A DNA stretch of 64,000 nt from positions 124,001 to 188,000 of the forward strand of contig CALJLN010000017.1 in the NCBI GenBank assembly GCA_937982565.1, given 5' to 3'. The position numbers were made by a program, and so were the translations under genes. Within the stretch, counting starts at the first letter, position 1. The number at the start of each line of letters is the position of its first letter. Under the pieces are notes generated by a model. It had not been told where the DNA came from and ran no database searches. It saw only the letters and a list, made by a program, of their open reading frames with translations. This document shows positions 24,700-35,037 of the stretch, in pieces. This DNA comes from UBA2421 sp002343075 (lineage in GTDB: Bacteria; Planctomycetota; Phycisphaerae; Tepidisphaerales; Tepidisphaeraceae).

Positions 24700-25455
24700 A
24701 TGCATAGCACGTCCGACGACAGCCTGCTCTTCGCCGCCGCACGATCCAGGGATGGAGATGCGATTGCCGAGCTTGCGCATCGCTATGTGGCACTGATCTA
24801 TTCCGTCGCGATGCGTATCACCGACGACCCGGCGCTGTCGCAACGCCTCACCACCGAACTGATGACTTCGGTCGCCGCAGGGCCAGATCGCGTGCGCGGT
24901 GAGCCGGCGGTGTGGATTCATGAGCAGATCACCCGTCGCAGCCATGAGACCGATCAGGCGCGCACGAACGCGGCTAGAACGGACCTTGCTGAAGAGCCAC
25001 ACTGGCACGAAGTTGCTCCGGAGATTGATCGCGCGCTGCTTCGTCTCAACAGTCGCTACCGCTGTGTGGTCATTCAGCACTATTGCCAGCGGCACTCGCA
25101 GGACGAGTTGGCTGCGATGTTGCAGGTCACGCAGCCGGTTGTCGGCAAGCGATTGCGTAAGGGCCTCGACCAGCTGCGTGGCAAGCTGGTGGATGCCGGT
25201 GCCGGTTGCTCGCTGGCACACCTGATGATGCTCCTCGCCCGCCACGGTGCCAGCACCGCCCCGCCGGAAGTACTGGATAAGGCGCGCGACGCCGCGGTGC
25301 GTCACCTGGAGTTTTCCCCCACACGACGTAGCGGCTGGCTGGGCATTCTCACAGTCTGGGCGATCATCGCCGGCCTCGTTGCTGCCGTTGCCATGAGTTA
25401 TTCGCGCATTGACGACTCGGCAGAAGCGACGACCACCACCATCCCATCGCCATGA
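24700..25455 (+). CDS. ECF-like sigma factor with C-terminal transmembrane helix
   Basis: A 251-residue protein. Residues 10-85 align by eye with sigma region 2 (AIAELAHRYVALIYSVAMRI), though the -10 recognition part is poorly conserved. Residues 107-163 resemble region 4 with a helix-turn-helix (DRALLRLNSRYRCVV...SQDELAAMLQVTQPVVGKRLRKGLDQL). After a ~45-residue linker comes one transmembrane helix (WLGILTVWAIIAGLVAAVAM, residues 213-232) and a short polar tail. Region 4 and the helix suggest a tethered sigma factor whose release or conformation could be signal controlled. No anti-sigma gene is adjacent. It may have lost full sigma function. Confidence 0.75.
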   Translation: MHSTSDDSLLFAAARSRDGDAIAELAHRYVALIYSVAMRITDDPALSQRLTTELMTSVAAGPDRVRGEPAVWIHEQITRRSHETDQARTNAARTDLAEEPHWHEVAPEIDRALLRLNSRYRCVVIQHYCQRHSQDELAAMLQVTQPVVGKRLRKGLDQLRGKLVDAGAGCSLAHLMMLLARHGASTAPPEVLDKARDAAVRHLEFSPTRRSGWLGILTVWAIIAGLVAAVAMSYSRIDDSAEATTTTIPSP

Positions 25456-25521
25456 GCAGTCGCGAAAAATGCACCTGGCGTTAAGACGATGAGGGCATGA
25501 AGGATGTGATACGGCAGGGGT

Positions 25522-26466
25522 CTACTTTGGCAAAATGAGGCATCTTTCGAGTGCCCCCGGCTCGATGGCGACAAGTTCGACATGGCCATCGGCAAAAACA
25601 ACGTTCATCTTCTTGCGATGCCGCCGAAGGTCGAACATGGTCGAGTCGAGCACCTTGCCGTTGTTGGCAAGGGCGTCGCCAAGCGTTGCCCGGCCATTGG
25701 CAGAATAGCTCGGGGTAAATGTGAGCCAGCCGTCGGGCATCCAGAAATAGGCTGAATCCTGCCGGCGGTTGGCGTCGGCGAAGAGCACTACCTCGGCAGG
25801 CGACTTCACCCGCGCCAGGCTCCCGCCGTAGCGCCGGGGTTTGTGCTCTGTGTCATAGGAATAGCCGAACACGCCCTCGTTCAGAGAGTAATCGGAATTG
25901 GTTGACCACGCCGCCAGCATATAGCCTGGCGAACCCCGCTGCACCGACATCATCGTTCCCTGGTTCACCGGAGAATTGTTTGACTGCATAACCTGGTAGT
26001 TATACGACTCGGTCGAAGGGCACATGAATAGCTGCCAGATGCGCGTCTTTTCGTTCAAAGCCTGGTCCAGCACATCCCAGTTGTCGAAAGGCAGATTCTT
26101 GTATCCAAGATATGACGCAATCGCTGCGGGGAGGGGAACGACCATCTTCCCCGTGGTGGCGACCGGCGTAGCGGTGGCGTAGGTGAAGCGGGTCTGCAGC
26201 GTGTCGTTCAGGCCCGCAGGCAGCGTGCCGCTCGGCGGGATGATCAACTCGCCGGCAAGCGGAAGATAGCCCTTGCTATCCATGGCCCGCAGCAGGCAAC
26301 CCGCGGCAATCTGCCTCAGGTTGGACCCGCACTTGACCAGTTGCGCCTGACGCTTGGCTGCATTCACGGTCGGCAGCAGAATCGCCATGAGGATCCCGAT
26401 GATGCCGATGACAACGAGCAACTCGATGAGCGTGAAACCGCGACTCGGCTTGTATCTTCCGATCAA
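25522..26466 (-). CDS. DUF1559-like prepilin-type protein with H-X9-DG motif
   Basis: A 314-residue protein with a TTG start at 26466; a GGAG about 10 bases upstream supports it. The N-terminus, RGFTLIELLVVIGIIGILMA, is a type IV prepilin/pseudopilin leader cleaved after the Gly, with the conserved Glu at +5. The C-terminus has RRHRKKMNVVFADGHVE, the H-X9-DG motif of the large planctomycete DUF1559 family, of which many paralogues exist per genome. These proteins are thought to be exported by the type II/IV pilus machinery, but their role is unclear. It converges with the sigma-like gene. Confidence 0.92.
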   Translation of the reverse strand: MIGRYKPSRGFTLIELLVVIGIIGILMAILLPTVNAAKRQAQLVKCGSNLRQIAAGCLLRAMDSKGYLPLAGELIIPPSGTLPAGLNDTLQTRFTYATATPVATTGKMVVPLPAAIASYLGYKNLPFDNWDVLDQALNEKTRIWQLFMCPSTESYNYQVMQSNNSPVNQGTMMSVQRGSPGYMLAAWSTNSDYSLNEGVFGYSYDTEHKPRRYGGSLARVKSPAEVVLFADANRRQDSAYFWMPDGWLTFTPSYSANGRATLGDALANNGKVLDSTMFDLRRHRKKMNVVFADGHVELVAIEPGALERCLILPK

Positions 26467-26613
26467 GACTTCTACTCCGTAAGGCGATACAGATGCTCTA
26501 CATTAGCCCCAAATCGAGCAGTATCAAGAAAAAACCGCGATTTGGCACGCCCCATTGCCCCAGCATCCGGTCATGCGGTCGCCTCACCCCCCTGTCGCTG
26601 GCGGCAGCACAAT

Positions 26614-27339
26614 TCACTCCTGCGCCGCAACGGCTATCGCTTCACTAAGCTCGATTGCGTTTTCGTAAAGGCTCCGCCCCACAATAACAGCCCAACAACC
26701 TGTCGCTCTCACGCGTCGAACATGCTCGATCGATCCAACCCCGCCGGAAGCGATTACCGGAATTCGTGTCGCCTCGACCAGCCCTGCCGTTTGTTCGTAG
26801 TTGGGGCCGGCGAGCATGCCATCCTTTGCCACATCGGTATAGAGTATGGAAGCCAGCGGCCAGTTATTGACGAGCTTGGCGACATCGACCGCGCGCTGAC
26901 CGGAAGAACTCATCCATCCGTGCGTGGCGACGATGCCCTCCTTCGCATCCAGCGCCAACACGATCTTCGCTGCAAACCGCGGCTTGGAAATGAGCGACTG
27001 CAGCCAGGGCAAGTCATTCACAGCGCGCGTTCCGATGACCACCCGCGCAGCCCCGGCATCGAGCAACGCCGCCACATCATCCTCACTGCGAATGCCCCCG
27101 CCGACCTGTACCTGTGCGGGCGTTGAGCGAATGATTTGCGCGATCAACTCCTGCTGTGCCGGCTTGCCTTGCCTCGCGCCATCAAGATCAACAATGTGCA
27201 GATGGCCAGCCCCCGCGCGGGCAAACGCACCCGCGGTGATGATGGGATCGACGTCGTAGCTGAGCTGGTCGCCATAATCGCCTTTGCGCAGCCGAACCAC
27301 ATTTCCTTCACGGAGATCGATACTGGGAATAATGAGCAT
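26614..27339 (-). CDS. hisA: ProFAR isomerase (histidine biosynthesis)
   Basis: A 241-residue (beta/alpha)8 enzyme that converts ProFAR to PRFAR in histidine synthesis. Motifs are IPSIDLREGNVVRL with catalytic Asp in the first strand, VDLDGARQGKP, QVGGGIRSEDDV, VVIGTRAV, LYTDVAKDGM with the second catalytic Asp, and ASGGVGS. Length is normal. It lies 18 bases downstream of the esterase gene on the same strand and away from other his genes. The relaxed second-half motif does not let me rule out a dual HisA/TrpF (PriA) role, but HisA is the simplest call. Confidence 0.93.
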   Translation of the reverse strand: MLIIPSIDLREGNVVRLRKGDYGDQLSYDVDPIITAGAFARAGAGHLHIVDLDGARQGKPAQQELIAQIIRSTPAQVQVGGGIRSEDDVAALLDAGAARVVIGTRAVNDLPWLQSLISKPRFAAKIVLALDAKEGIVATHGWMSSSGQRAVDVAKLVNNWPLASILYTDVAKDGMLAGPNYEQTAGLVEATRIPVIASGGVGSIEHVRRVRATGCWAVIVGRSLYENAIELSEAIAVAAQE

Positions 27340-27357
27340 TAATTCGGCTTTTCGGCT

Positions 27358-28656
27358 TCACTTGCCAAACAGATACAGCAATACCTGGTCGATCCGCTTT
27401 TGCCACGCAATCTCGTCATGCCCCTGGCCGGCAAACTCCTTGAAGACGAAATCTTTATCAGCAGCCATCCCCGCGGCGGTGAGTTTGGCAGCAAAAGCTC
27501 GCGTATCGGCGACAGGATCCTTGCCAGCAGGGTAATTGTCGCCAGGCTTGTCAGAGGTATCGATCCACAGTTTCTTTCCCTTGAGGAACGAGAGATCCTC
27601 GCCCAGCGCCGCACTGATTGGCTTATCGTTCAGTTGCAGCCACGGCGTCAGCAGTGCTACCCCGCCGAAGGAATCGGGGGCTGCTTTTACAATCGACAAC
27701 GTAACCAGCCCGCCGAGCGATGAACCGGCGATGAACGTATTGGGCGCGTCTGGAAGAGTTCGATACTGATTATCAATCATTGGCTTGATCTGGTCGCACA
27801 CCAGCTTGCCATAAATTCCTGCCTGCGCCGGTGCGTCTGCCGAGGCCATCGTATCGGGCGTAAACTCCTGGGCGCGAAACTCCCCGCCGTTGTTGATACC
27901 GACGATGATCACGGGGTCAATCTTCCCCGAGGTGATCATCCGTTCGGCGGTCTCGTCCACCTGCCACTCAATGCCATTAAACGAGACATCGGCGTCCATC
28001 AGATTCTGGCCATCCTGCATGTAGAGCACAGGATAGCGCTTCTCGGCGTTGGCAGGATCGTCATACCCCGGCGGGAGGTAGACGTAGATGTCGCGGTCGT
28101 TCTTAAGCTCGTCGGAATGAAACTTGCGGTGAACCACGATGTTGCCGGTGCGCGTCGACTTGCCCGGCACACTCTGACCCTTATCGCGCCAACTCGCAAC
28201 GCTCACCTCGACCGTCGCTTCGTCCATCTTTGGTTCGATGGTGAAAGTGTGATTGGCAGCCTCGGCACCGGCTTGGTCGGTCTCCACAGTCGCCCAATTC
28301 CCGCGGGTAACCTTAAACTCGTGCGTCAAGCCTGTCAGCAGGCCCAAATCGCCATCCAGCGTCGCGGTGTAGGTACCATCGGCCTGCCGCTGCAACGGCA
28401 CGCCGTCAGCAGCCCACGCCTTGAGTGATGGTGCCGAGCCGGAAAGATAAAGCGTCTGATCCTTGGGGGTGTCTGCCGGGGCCTTCACGACAAACTTCAC
28501 CGGCACCGGTCGAAGCGTGCTGGCCCACTGCACATATTCATCTGCCTTCGCGCGTGCCACCTCCGCATCTTCGGCATCACTCTGGGCCAGATACCAGCCG
28601 GCAAAACCCGAGATTCCGATGGCAATCAAAACCAATGGCCAAATGACGTAACGCAT
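27358..28656 (-). CDS. exported esterase of the enterochelin-esterase/Esterase D type
   Basis: A 432-residue protein with an N-terminal signal anchor (WPLVLIAIGISGFAGWYLA). Residues 60-170 form a beta-sandwich resembling a starch-binding/CBM20-like or glycogen-binding module (LYLSGSAPSLKAWAADGVPL). The rest is a PF00756-type alpha/beta hydrolase with YPVLYMQDGQNLMD, the nucleophile elbow IAGSSLGGLV, and a late His in GQGHDEIAWQ. This combination occurs in periplasmic enterochelin-type and feruloyl-type esterases. Substrate is unknown. It probably heads a transcript that continues into hisA. Confidence 0.88.
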   Translation of the reverse strand: MRYVIWPLVLIAIGISGFAGWYLAQSDAEDAEVARAKADEYVQWASTLRPVPVKFVVKAPADTPKDQTLYLSGSAPSLKAWAADGVPLQRQADGTYTATLDGDLGLLTGLTHEFKVTRGNWATVETDQAGAEAANHTFTIEPKMDEATVEVSVASWRDKGQSVPGKSTRTGNIVVHRKFHSDELKNDRDIYVYLPPGYDDPANAEKRYPVLYMQDGQNLMDADVSFNGIEWQVDETAERMITSGKIDPVIIVGINNGGEFRAQEFTPDTMASADAPAQAGIYGKLVCDQIKPMIDNQYRTLPDAPNTFIAGSSLGGLVTLSIVKAAPDSFGGVALLTPWLQLNDKPISAALGEDLSFLKGKKLWIDTSDKPGDNYPAGKDPVADTRAFAAKLTAAGMAADKDFVFKEFAGQGHDEIAWQKRIDQVLLYLFGK

Positions 28657-28779
28657 AGCTTTTTCCTCATGACCGCCTCTAACGCCGCCCTGCTTGAGTA
28701 TAACCGGTTAACTGCGAACAAACAGTGTTAAGGGCAACTTGGCAACAGGCCAGATCGTGCCAACAATGTCCATAGAACC

Positions 28780-30189
28780 TTGATTTCCGATCGCCTGCAA
28801 AACCTCGCCGACAAAGCCAAGTCGTTGCCTCGGTGTCCCGGTGTCTACCTCATGAAGGATGACAAGGGACGAGTGATCTACGTTGGTAAGTCTTCTTCCC
28901 TGCGCGACCGCGTTGGCAGCTACTTTCAACCATCTACCAGACTCGAAGTGAAGAAGGCCCCGCTTCTCGATCAGGTCGTCGATTTTGACATCATCGAATG
29001 CGATAGCGAGGTGGAGGCACTCCTGTCGGAAAACCGGCTGATCAAAGACATCCAGCCGCGGTTCAACGCTCGCCTGCTTGATGACAAGACGTTTCCCTAC
29101 CTCATGATTACGACCGAGGACGATTTTCCGGGGGTTTTCATCACCCGCGAGCCTCGGCGGAAGGGGGTAAAGCTCTATGGGCCGTTTACCAGCGTTTACC
29201 AACTCCGCGAGGCAGTGCAATTGCTGCAACGCGCGTTTAAGTTCCGGACCTGCCACCTCGAAATTTTGCAGGACGATCCCAAACGAAGGTTCTTTCGACC
29301 GTGTCTGCTCTATGCCATTAAGCAGTGTACAGCACCCTGTGCTGACAAGATCTCACGGGAGGCGTATCGAGAAGACATTGTACGCCTCGGCCGGTTTCTT
29401 GACGGGAGCAAGCAGCAAGTGCTCGACCAGATGCAGACCGACATGACCACCGCCGCCGCATCGCTGAACTTTGAGAAGGCGGCCCGACTTCGGGATGAAC
29501 TGCGCGCGCTGCAGGGCCTCGGCGCGCGGGCAAAGAAGGGTGATCAGGAATACTGGCAGCCGGAGGCGTTTGTCAGCAATCCGCAGCAGAGCATTGGGAA
29601 GCTGCAGGAAGCGCTCGGACTCACCGAGCCACCCCAGATTGTCGAAGGAATCGATATAGCCCACCTCCACGGCGGGGAGATGGTGGGCAGCAAGGTCTGC
29701 TTCATCGATGGGATGCCGTTCAAAGACGCCTATCGCCGGTACAAGATCAAGCATGGGCAGGGGAACAACGATTTCCTCTCGATACAAGAGGTCGTCGAAC
29801 GCGGCTATCGCGACGCCGGCGCAAGCAACGAGCTTTTTCCACACGTCATCATGATCGACGGTGGGATGGGGCAGTTAAATGCCGCGATGGACATCTTCCG
29901 CACCATGAATGTCAAACCGCCGATGGTCGTGTCGCTTGCCAAGCAGGAAGAGCTAATTCACATTCATGGCCGCCCCGAGCCACTCCGGCTGCCGCGCAAC
30001 CATCTCGGGCTGAAGCTTCTGCAATATGTTCGCGATGAGGCGCATCGCTTTGCTCAACATTACCACCACATTTTGCGGCGCAAGTCGCAGCTGGAGGAAG
30101 ACGTCAGGAAGGGCCGACGCCCTCCGAAGAAGAAGAGCAAACCGCCTGACCTACAATCCGACAACAATCTGGCGAAAGGAGACGTATGA
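28780..30189 (+). CDS. uvrC: UvrC-type excinuclease subunit lacking the C-terminal HhH domain
   Basis: 469 residues with a TTG start (28780); no upstream ATG is in frame. The GIY-YIG domain shows GVY (21-23), VIYVG (32-36), R42 and E84. Four cysteines C158, C175, C183 and C187 match the arrangement proposed for the UvrC iron-sulphur site. A UVR motif (LNFEKAARLRDELRAL) is near 229-244. The RNase H-like domain has IDIAH (D292), IDGGMGQ (D360) and RDEAHRFA. E. coli UvrC is 610 residues; here the tandem helix-hairpin-helix is missing and replaced by a Lys/Arg-rich tail. Both nuclease sites look intact. The stop overlaps the next start (ATGA). Confidence 0.93.
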   Translation: MISDRLQNLADKAKSLPRCPGVYLMKDDKGRVIYVGKSSSLRDRVGSYFQPSTRLEVKKAPLLDQVVDFDIIECDSEVEALLSENRLIKDIQPRFNARLLDDKTFPYLMITTEDDFPGVFITREPRRKGVKLYGPFTSVYQLREAVQLLQRAFKFRTCHLEILQDDPKRRFFRPCLLYAIKQCTAPCADKISREAYREDIVRLGRFLDGSKQQVLDQMQTDMTTAAASLNFEKAARLRDELRALQGLGARAKKGDQEYWQPEAFVSNPQQSIGKLQEALGLTEPPQIVEGIDIAHLHGGEMVGSKVCFIDGMPFKDAYRRYKIKHGQGNNDFLSIQEVVERGYRDAGASNELFPHVIMIDGGMGQLNAAMDIFRTMNVKPPMVVSLAKQEELIHIHGRPEPLRLPRNHLGLKLLQYVRDEAHRFAQHYHHILRRKSQLEEDVRKGRRPPKKKSKPPDLQSDNNLAKGDV

Positions 30190-32555
30190 ACCCCAACGCG
30201 AAGATTGGGCTGGCGGGAAAGCCGCGCGTTCCCCGGCGGGTGCGCCTTGCATGCGTTCTCTTAGTTGCGTTCGCCACAGGGTCGCGTGCGGCCCCGCCGG
30301 AACCCCGGCTTGTCGATGCGTCCATCGCGAGAGGGGTGAAGTTTCTCCTGGAGCGCCAGAACGAAGATGGTTCGTGGCGCGACGAAAGATCCGAGCCTCG
30401 AATTGATGTCGGACGCACCGCCTTGGTTTGTATGGCGTTGCTCAACGCCGGCGAATCGCACCAATCGCCCCCCATCCGCAAGGCGATTGAGTATCTCAAG
30501 GGCAACCGCACCGAATTCACCTATTCAGTAGGCCTTCGAGCGGCGTTCTTTTCGCTGCTGCCGGAGAGCATCCGCAAGGCCCAGCTTGACGCCGACACGC
30601 GATTTCTTCTCAACGCCGCCGTCCGCCGGGGCGAGGGCGCGGGGATGTATTCATACACGCCGGCGGCGGCGGCGGCCAATTATGCCGGGATGATGGGCGA
30701 CTACTCCAACTCGCAGTACGGGGTGCTCGGCGTGTGGTATGCGGCTACGACGGGCTTTGAGGTGCCCGGGTCCTACTGGCGACAGGTCGAACGCGCCTGG
30801 CTTCGAGGTCAGGCTGCCGACGGCGGGTGGGGCTACGTCCCCGGCGACGGAAGCTACGGCTCAATGACCGCTGCGGGCCTGGCCACACTCTATGTCACCT
30901 ACGACTTCATCCACGCCCCGGCGGAGAAGGACCTGCTCAAGCCCATCGCCGCAAAGAGAAATCTCCAGGCCGGTGTTGACTGGCTGGCCAACCATTTCTC
31001 AGCAGTGCAGAACCCGGGCAAGGACTTCGGGCTGGACGGTGTAACCCGTCGGCGTGGCGCGCGGCGACCAGGCGTCGATGACTTCTCTGGCTCTTATATC
31101 TACTACATGCTCTTCGGCTACGAACGGGTCGGCGAGGCCAGCGGGCTGACACGCTTTGGAGACGCGAAATGGTTTGATGAAGGCACAGAATACATCCTCG
31201 CCCGCCAGGAAGCCGACGGCGGCTGGCCCGGCTCTGGCGAGATGTGGATCGACGTCAACTCCGCCTACGCCCTGCTCTTTCTGTCGCGCGGCCGCGCCCC
31301 CGTAGCCATACAGAAGCTCGACCATTCGCGCGCCCCCACCACGCAGGCGCAAGCATTTCCCGCGGCACGCTGGAACAACCGATCGCGCGATGCAGCGAGG
31401 CTCGTCAAATGGCTTGCCCAGCAAACCGAGCGACACCTGAACTGGCAGATCGTCACGCTCGACTCTACAGCGGCGGACTTGCGCGAATCGCCTATTCTCT
31501 ACATCGCCAGCGATCGCCCCCTCTCTTTACCCGATGAAGTCATCGACAGGATCCGCGCCTTCATCGAGCAAGGTGGGCTGCTGCTCTGCGTTAATGAAGG
31601 CAAGGAAACCGCCTTTGCCCAAAGCATCGAACGGCTGAGCAAAGCGCTCTTTCCGCAGTACAGCTTCCGGGAACTGCCCAAGGAACATCCGCTCTTCGCC
31701 GGCAACTTCCCGGCCGCCGACGCGTCGATCACGGTCCGCGGGCTGAGCAACGGCGCGCGGGAGTTGATCGTGCTCATCCCCGAAGGCGATCTGAGTTGGC
31801 GCTGGCAAAACGGCGCCGGCACGAACAACGTCGCCAAGGTGCCTCACTTCGGGCTGATCGGCAACCTTTACCTTTATGTCACCGATCGCGCCAATCCGCG
31901 ATTCAAGGGTGATGTCGCATGGGTGGAGCAAGATCAGTCCGTGCATGCAAAACGAACAGTGAAGCTCGCACGCCTCGCGCACGACGGAAACGCCGACCCC
32001 GAACCAGCCGGCTGGCAGCGAGCGACCAACGTCTTTCACAATCGCGATCAGGTCGACCTGCAGATCACCCCGTGCGACCCCAGCAAGATCCCGGCTGAAA
32101 CAAATCTTGCTCATCTGACCGCAACCGGCGCATTTCAACTCTCTGCGGGGCAAATCGCCGGGCTGCGCGCCTACCTGAATGCCGGCGGCTTACTTCTCAC
32201 CGACGCCGCGGGCGGGCACGCCACCGCCGCTGTGGCGATCGAAGACGCACTCCGCGCGCTTTACCCCGAAGGCAGGCTCGAACCCATACCGATAGAACAT
32301 GCGATCTACGCCGATGCGGTCCCACGAATCACAGGCGTGACTTATCGCAAATACGCCCTGGACAATCTCCCGCGCACAACCCTGCCCCGGCTCCGCGGAT
32401 TAACGGTCAATGGCAGGCTCGTCGCGATCGCAAGCAATGAAGACCTGTCCAGCGGACTGGTCGGCCACGCGGTGGACGGCATCATCGGCTACACGCCCGA
32501 GAGCGCGATGGATCTGGTGCGCGCGGTCGTGCTTTGGCGCAGTTCCGCGAAATGA
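30186..32555 (+). CDS. exported DUF4159 protein with terpenoid-cyclase-like repeats
   Basis: A 789-residue protein with a signal peptide (VRLACVLLVAFATGSRA). Residues 45-400 are helical repeats of the prenyltransferase/squalene-cyclase type (FLLERQNEDGSWRDE, AADGGWGYVPGDGSYGSM, RQEADGGWPGSG). Residues 410-560 and 640-780 look like two copies of DUF4159, a Rossmann-like domain (IRAFIEQGGLLLCVNEG; LRAYLNAGGLLLTDAAG). Its ATG overlaps the uvrC stop by four bases, indicating translational coupling. Related proteins in this phylum are common, extracytoplasmic and uncharacterised; no cyclase activity should be assumed. Confidence 0.88.
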   Translation: MNPNAKIGLAGKPRVPRRVRLACVLLVAFATGSRAAPPEPRLVDASIARGVKFLLERQNEDGSWRDERSEPRIDVGRTALVCMALLNAGESHQSPPIRKAIEYLKGNRTEFTYSVGLRAAFFSLLPESIRKAQLDADTRFLLNAAVRRGEGAGMYSYTPAAAAANYAGMMGDYSNSQYGVLGVWYAATTGFEVPGSYWRQVERAWLRGQAADGGWGYVPGDGSYGSMTAAGLATLYVTYDFIHAPAEKDLLKPIAAKRNLQAGVDWLANHFSAVQNPGKDFGLDGVTRRRGARRPGVDDFSGSYIYYMLFGYERVGEASGLTRFGDAKWFDEGTEYILARQEADGGWPGSGEMWIDVNSAYALLFLSRGRAPVAIQKLDHSRAPTTQAQAFPAARWNNRSRDAARLVKWLAQQTERHLNWQIVTLDSTAADLRESPILYIASDRPLSLPDEVIDRIRAFIEQGGLLLCVNEGKETAFAQSIERLSKALFPQYSFRELPKEHPLFAGNFPAADASITVRGLSNGARELIVLIPEGDLSWRWQNGAGTNNVAKVPHFGLIGNLYLYVTDRANPRFKGDVAWVEQDQSVHAKRTVKLARLAHDGNADPEPAGWQRATNVFHNRDQVDLQITPCDPSKIPAETNLAHLTATGAFQLSAGQIAGLRAYLNAGGLLLTDAAGGHATAAVAIEDALRALYPEGRLEPIPIEHAIYADAVPRITGVTYRKYALDNLPRTTLPRLRGLTVNGRLVAIASNEDLSSGLVGHAVDGIIGYTPESAMDLVRAVVLWRSSAK

Positions 32556-32588
32556 TCGCGCACCGACTCACCCGCCGCTGCTACACCT

Positions 32589-33629
32589 TCACGCCATCGC
32601 CATCCCCGCCGAGGAGCGGAGTTCCGTCGGCCGTCGCGACGCGCGCCACTCCAGAAATCGCCGCAAGATCGCCTCAAACTGCTCAGCGGTTTCGAACAGA
32701 CGCATCTCGTCCTTGAGTTCGCTGCACGGGTGCATCGTCCTGGAATACCAACTGATCCGCTTGCGCATTTCCAGCATGGCGCTGCGCGCCGAGCGATACT
32801 TCACCATGCCGTAGTAATGATCGCGAATGAGCTGCACTTTCTGCTCCAGCGTCGGCGGTGGCGGAACTTTGCCGGTTGTCAGGTAACTCCATGTGTCCCG
32901 GAAGATCCACGGCTGACTCAGCGCACCTCGGCCGATCATGACTCCGGCGCACTTTGTATACTGGAGCATTCTCAATGCATCTTCGGGGGCCTTTACGTCA
33001 CCGTTTCCAATAACAGGAATTCCCTTCACCGCAGCCACCACCTCGGCGATGCCATCGAGCCGCGCCTGCCCACTGAAGCGCATCTCGGTCGTACGGCCAT
33101 GAATGGTGACCAGCGACACACCCGCCTCTTCGAGCCTTCGGGCCAGGTAGGGCGCGACGATGCAAGTATCGTCCCAGCCGAGTCGCAGCTTGCATGTTAG
33201 CGGCGCGCGGCGCAGCGACGCCTTGATCCGCTCGACCATGCCAAGCGTCTTATCTGGATCGCAAAGCAGCTTTGACCCGCCGTCTTTCTTGGTCACCTTA
33301 TCGACCGGGCAACCCATGTTGATGTCAACGACATCGGCACCATGATCTTCCGCCCAGCGCGCAGCTTCGCACATGCGATCGGTCGCCGAACCATAGAGCT
33401 GCATGCACAACGGTGAGTCGCCCTCCGCGGTTTGCGCAAGGTTCATACTGTGCGCGTTCTCGCGCAGGACCCCTTCGCTGCTGAGTAAATCGGTGCATGC
33501 CATTCCCACCCCGCCGCACGAGCGCGCGACGAGGCGAAACGCCAGGTCACAATACCCGGCAATGGGGGCCAGCAGCAGATTGGTCTGCAACTGGACAGGG
33601 CCGATTTTTAACGGCGTCACAAAGTCCAC
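32589..33629 (-). CDS. dus: tRNA-dihydrouridine synthase (DusB-like)
   Basis: A 346-residue FMN enzyme that reduces uridine in the tRNA D-loop. Motifs are APIAGYCDLAFR (N-terminal flavin loop), DINMGCPVDKVTKKDGGSKLL with the catalytic Cys, VTIHGRT, IPVIGNGDV, and GVMIGRGALSQPWIF. The C-terminal helical domain (MRKRISWYSRTMH) recognises tRNA. Length is normal. It converges with the DUF4159 gene with 33 bases between stops. Upstream is a foldback segment separating it from purK. Confidence 0.95.
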   Translation of the reverse strand: MDFVTPLKIGPVQLQTNLLLAPIAGYCDLAFRLVARSCGGVGMACTDLLSSEGVLRENAHSMNLAQTAEGDSPLCMQLYGSATDRMCEAARWAEDHGADVVDINMGCPVDKVTKKDGGSKLLCDPDKTLGMVERIKASLRRAPLTCKLRLGWDDTCIVAPYLARRLEEAGVSLVTIHGRTTEMRFSGQARLDGIAEVVAAVKGIPVIGNGDVKAPEDALRMLQYTKCAGVMIGRGALSQPWIFRDTWSYLTTGKVPPPPTLEQKVQLIRDHYYGMVKYRSARSAMLEMRKRISWYSRTMHPCSELKDEMRLFETAEQFEAILRRFLEWRASRRPTELRSSAGMAMA

Positions 33630-33648
33630 AATCTCATTCTAAGCCAGA

Positions 33649-33808
33649 ATGACGAAACCAGAAATCCGAATCAACCACAAATGATGAAACTGGACTTCCG
33701 GGGTGTGGTAGACAGGAATATCCGCTCCACCGCAGACAAAATTGTCTGTCGCACGATCACAACTCAGATCACATTTTTCGAGTTTCGTGCTTCGGATTTC
33801 TGAATTCG

Positions 33809-33812
<4 letters not shown>
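33649..33812. repeat. inverted-repeat-bounded element between purK and dus
   Basis: A 22-base arm at 33649-33670 (starting ATGACGAA, ending ATCCGAA) is repeated in inverse orientation at 33791-33812 with two mismatches. Inside, CAGACAA (33733-33739) pairs with TTGTCTG (33742-33748). The right arm covers the purK stop codon. The 164-base size, terminal inverted repeats and lack of coding capacity resemble a MITE-like or structured intergenic element. I see no target-site duplication. Confidence 0.7.
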
Positions 33813-35008
<1,196 letters not shown>

Positions 35009-35037
35009 GCAGTTAGCCGCAGAAGAACGCCGATGAA

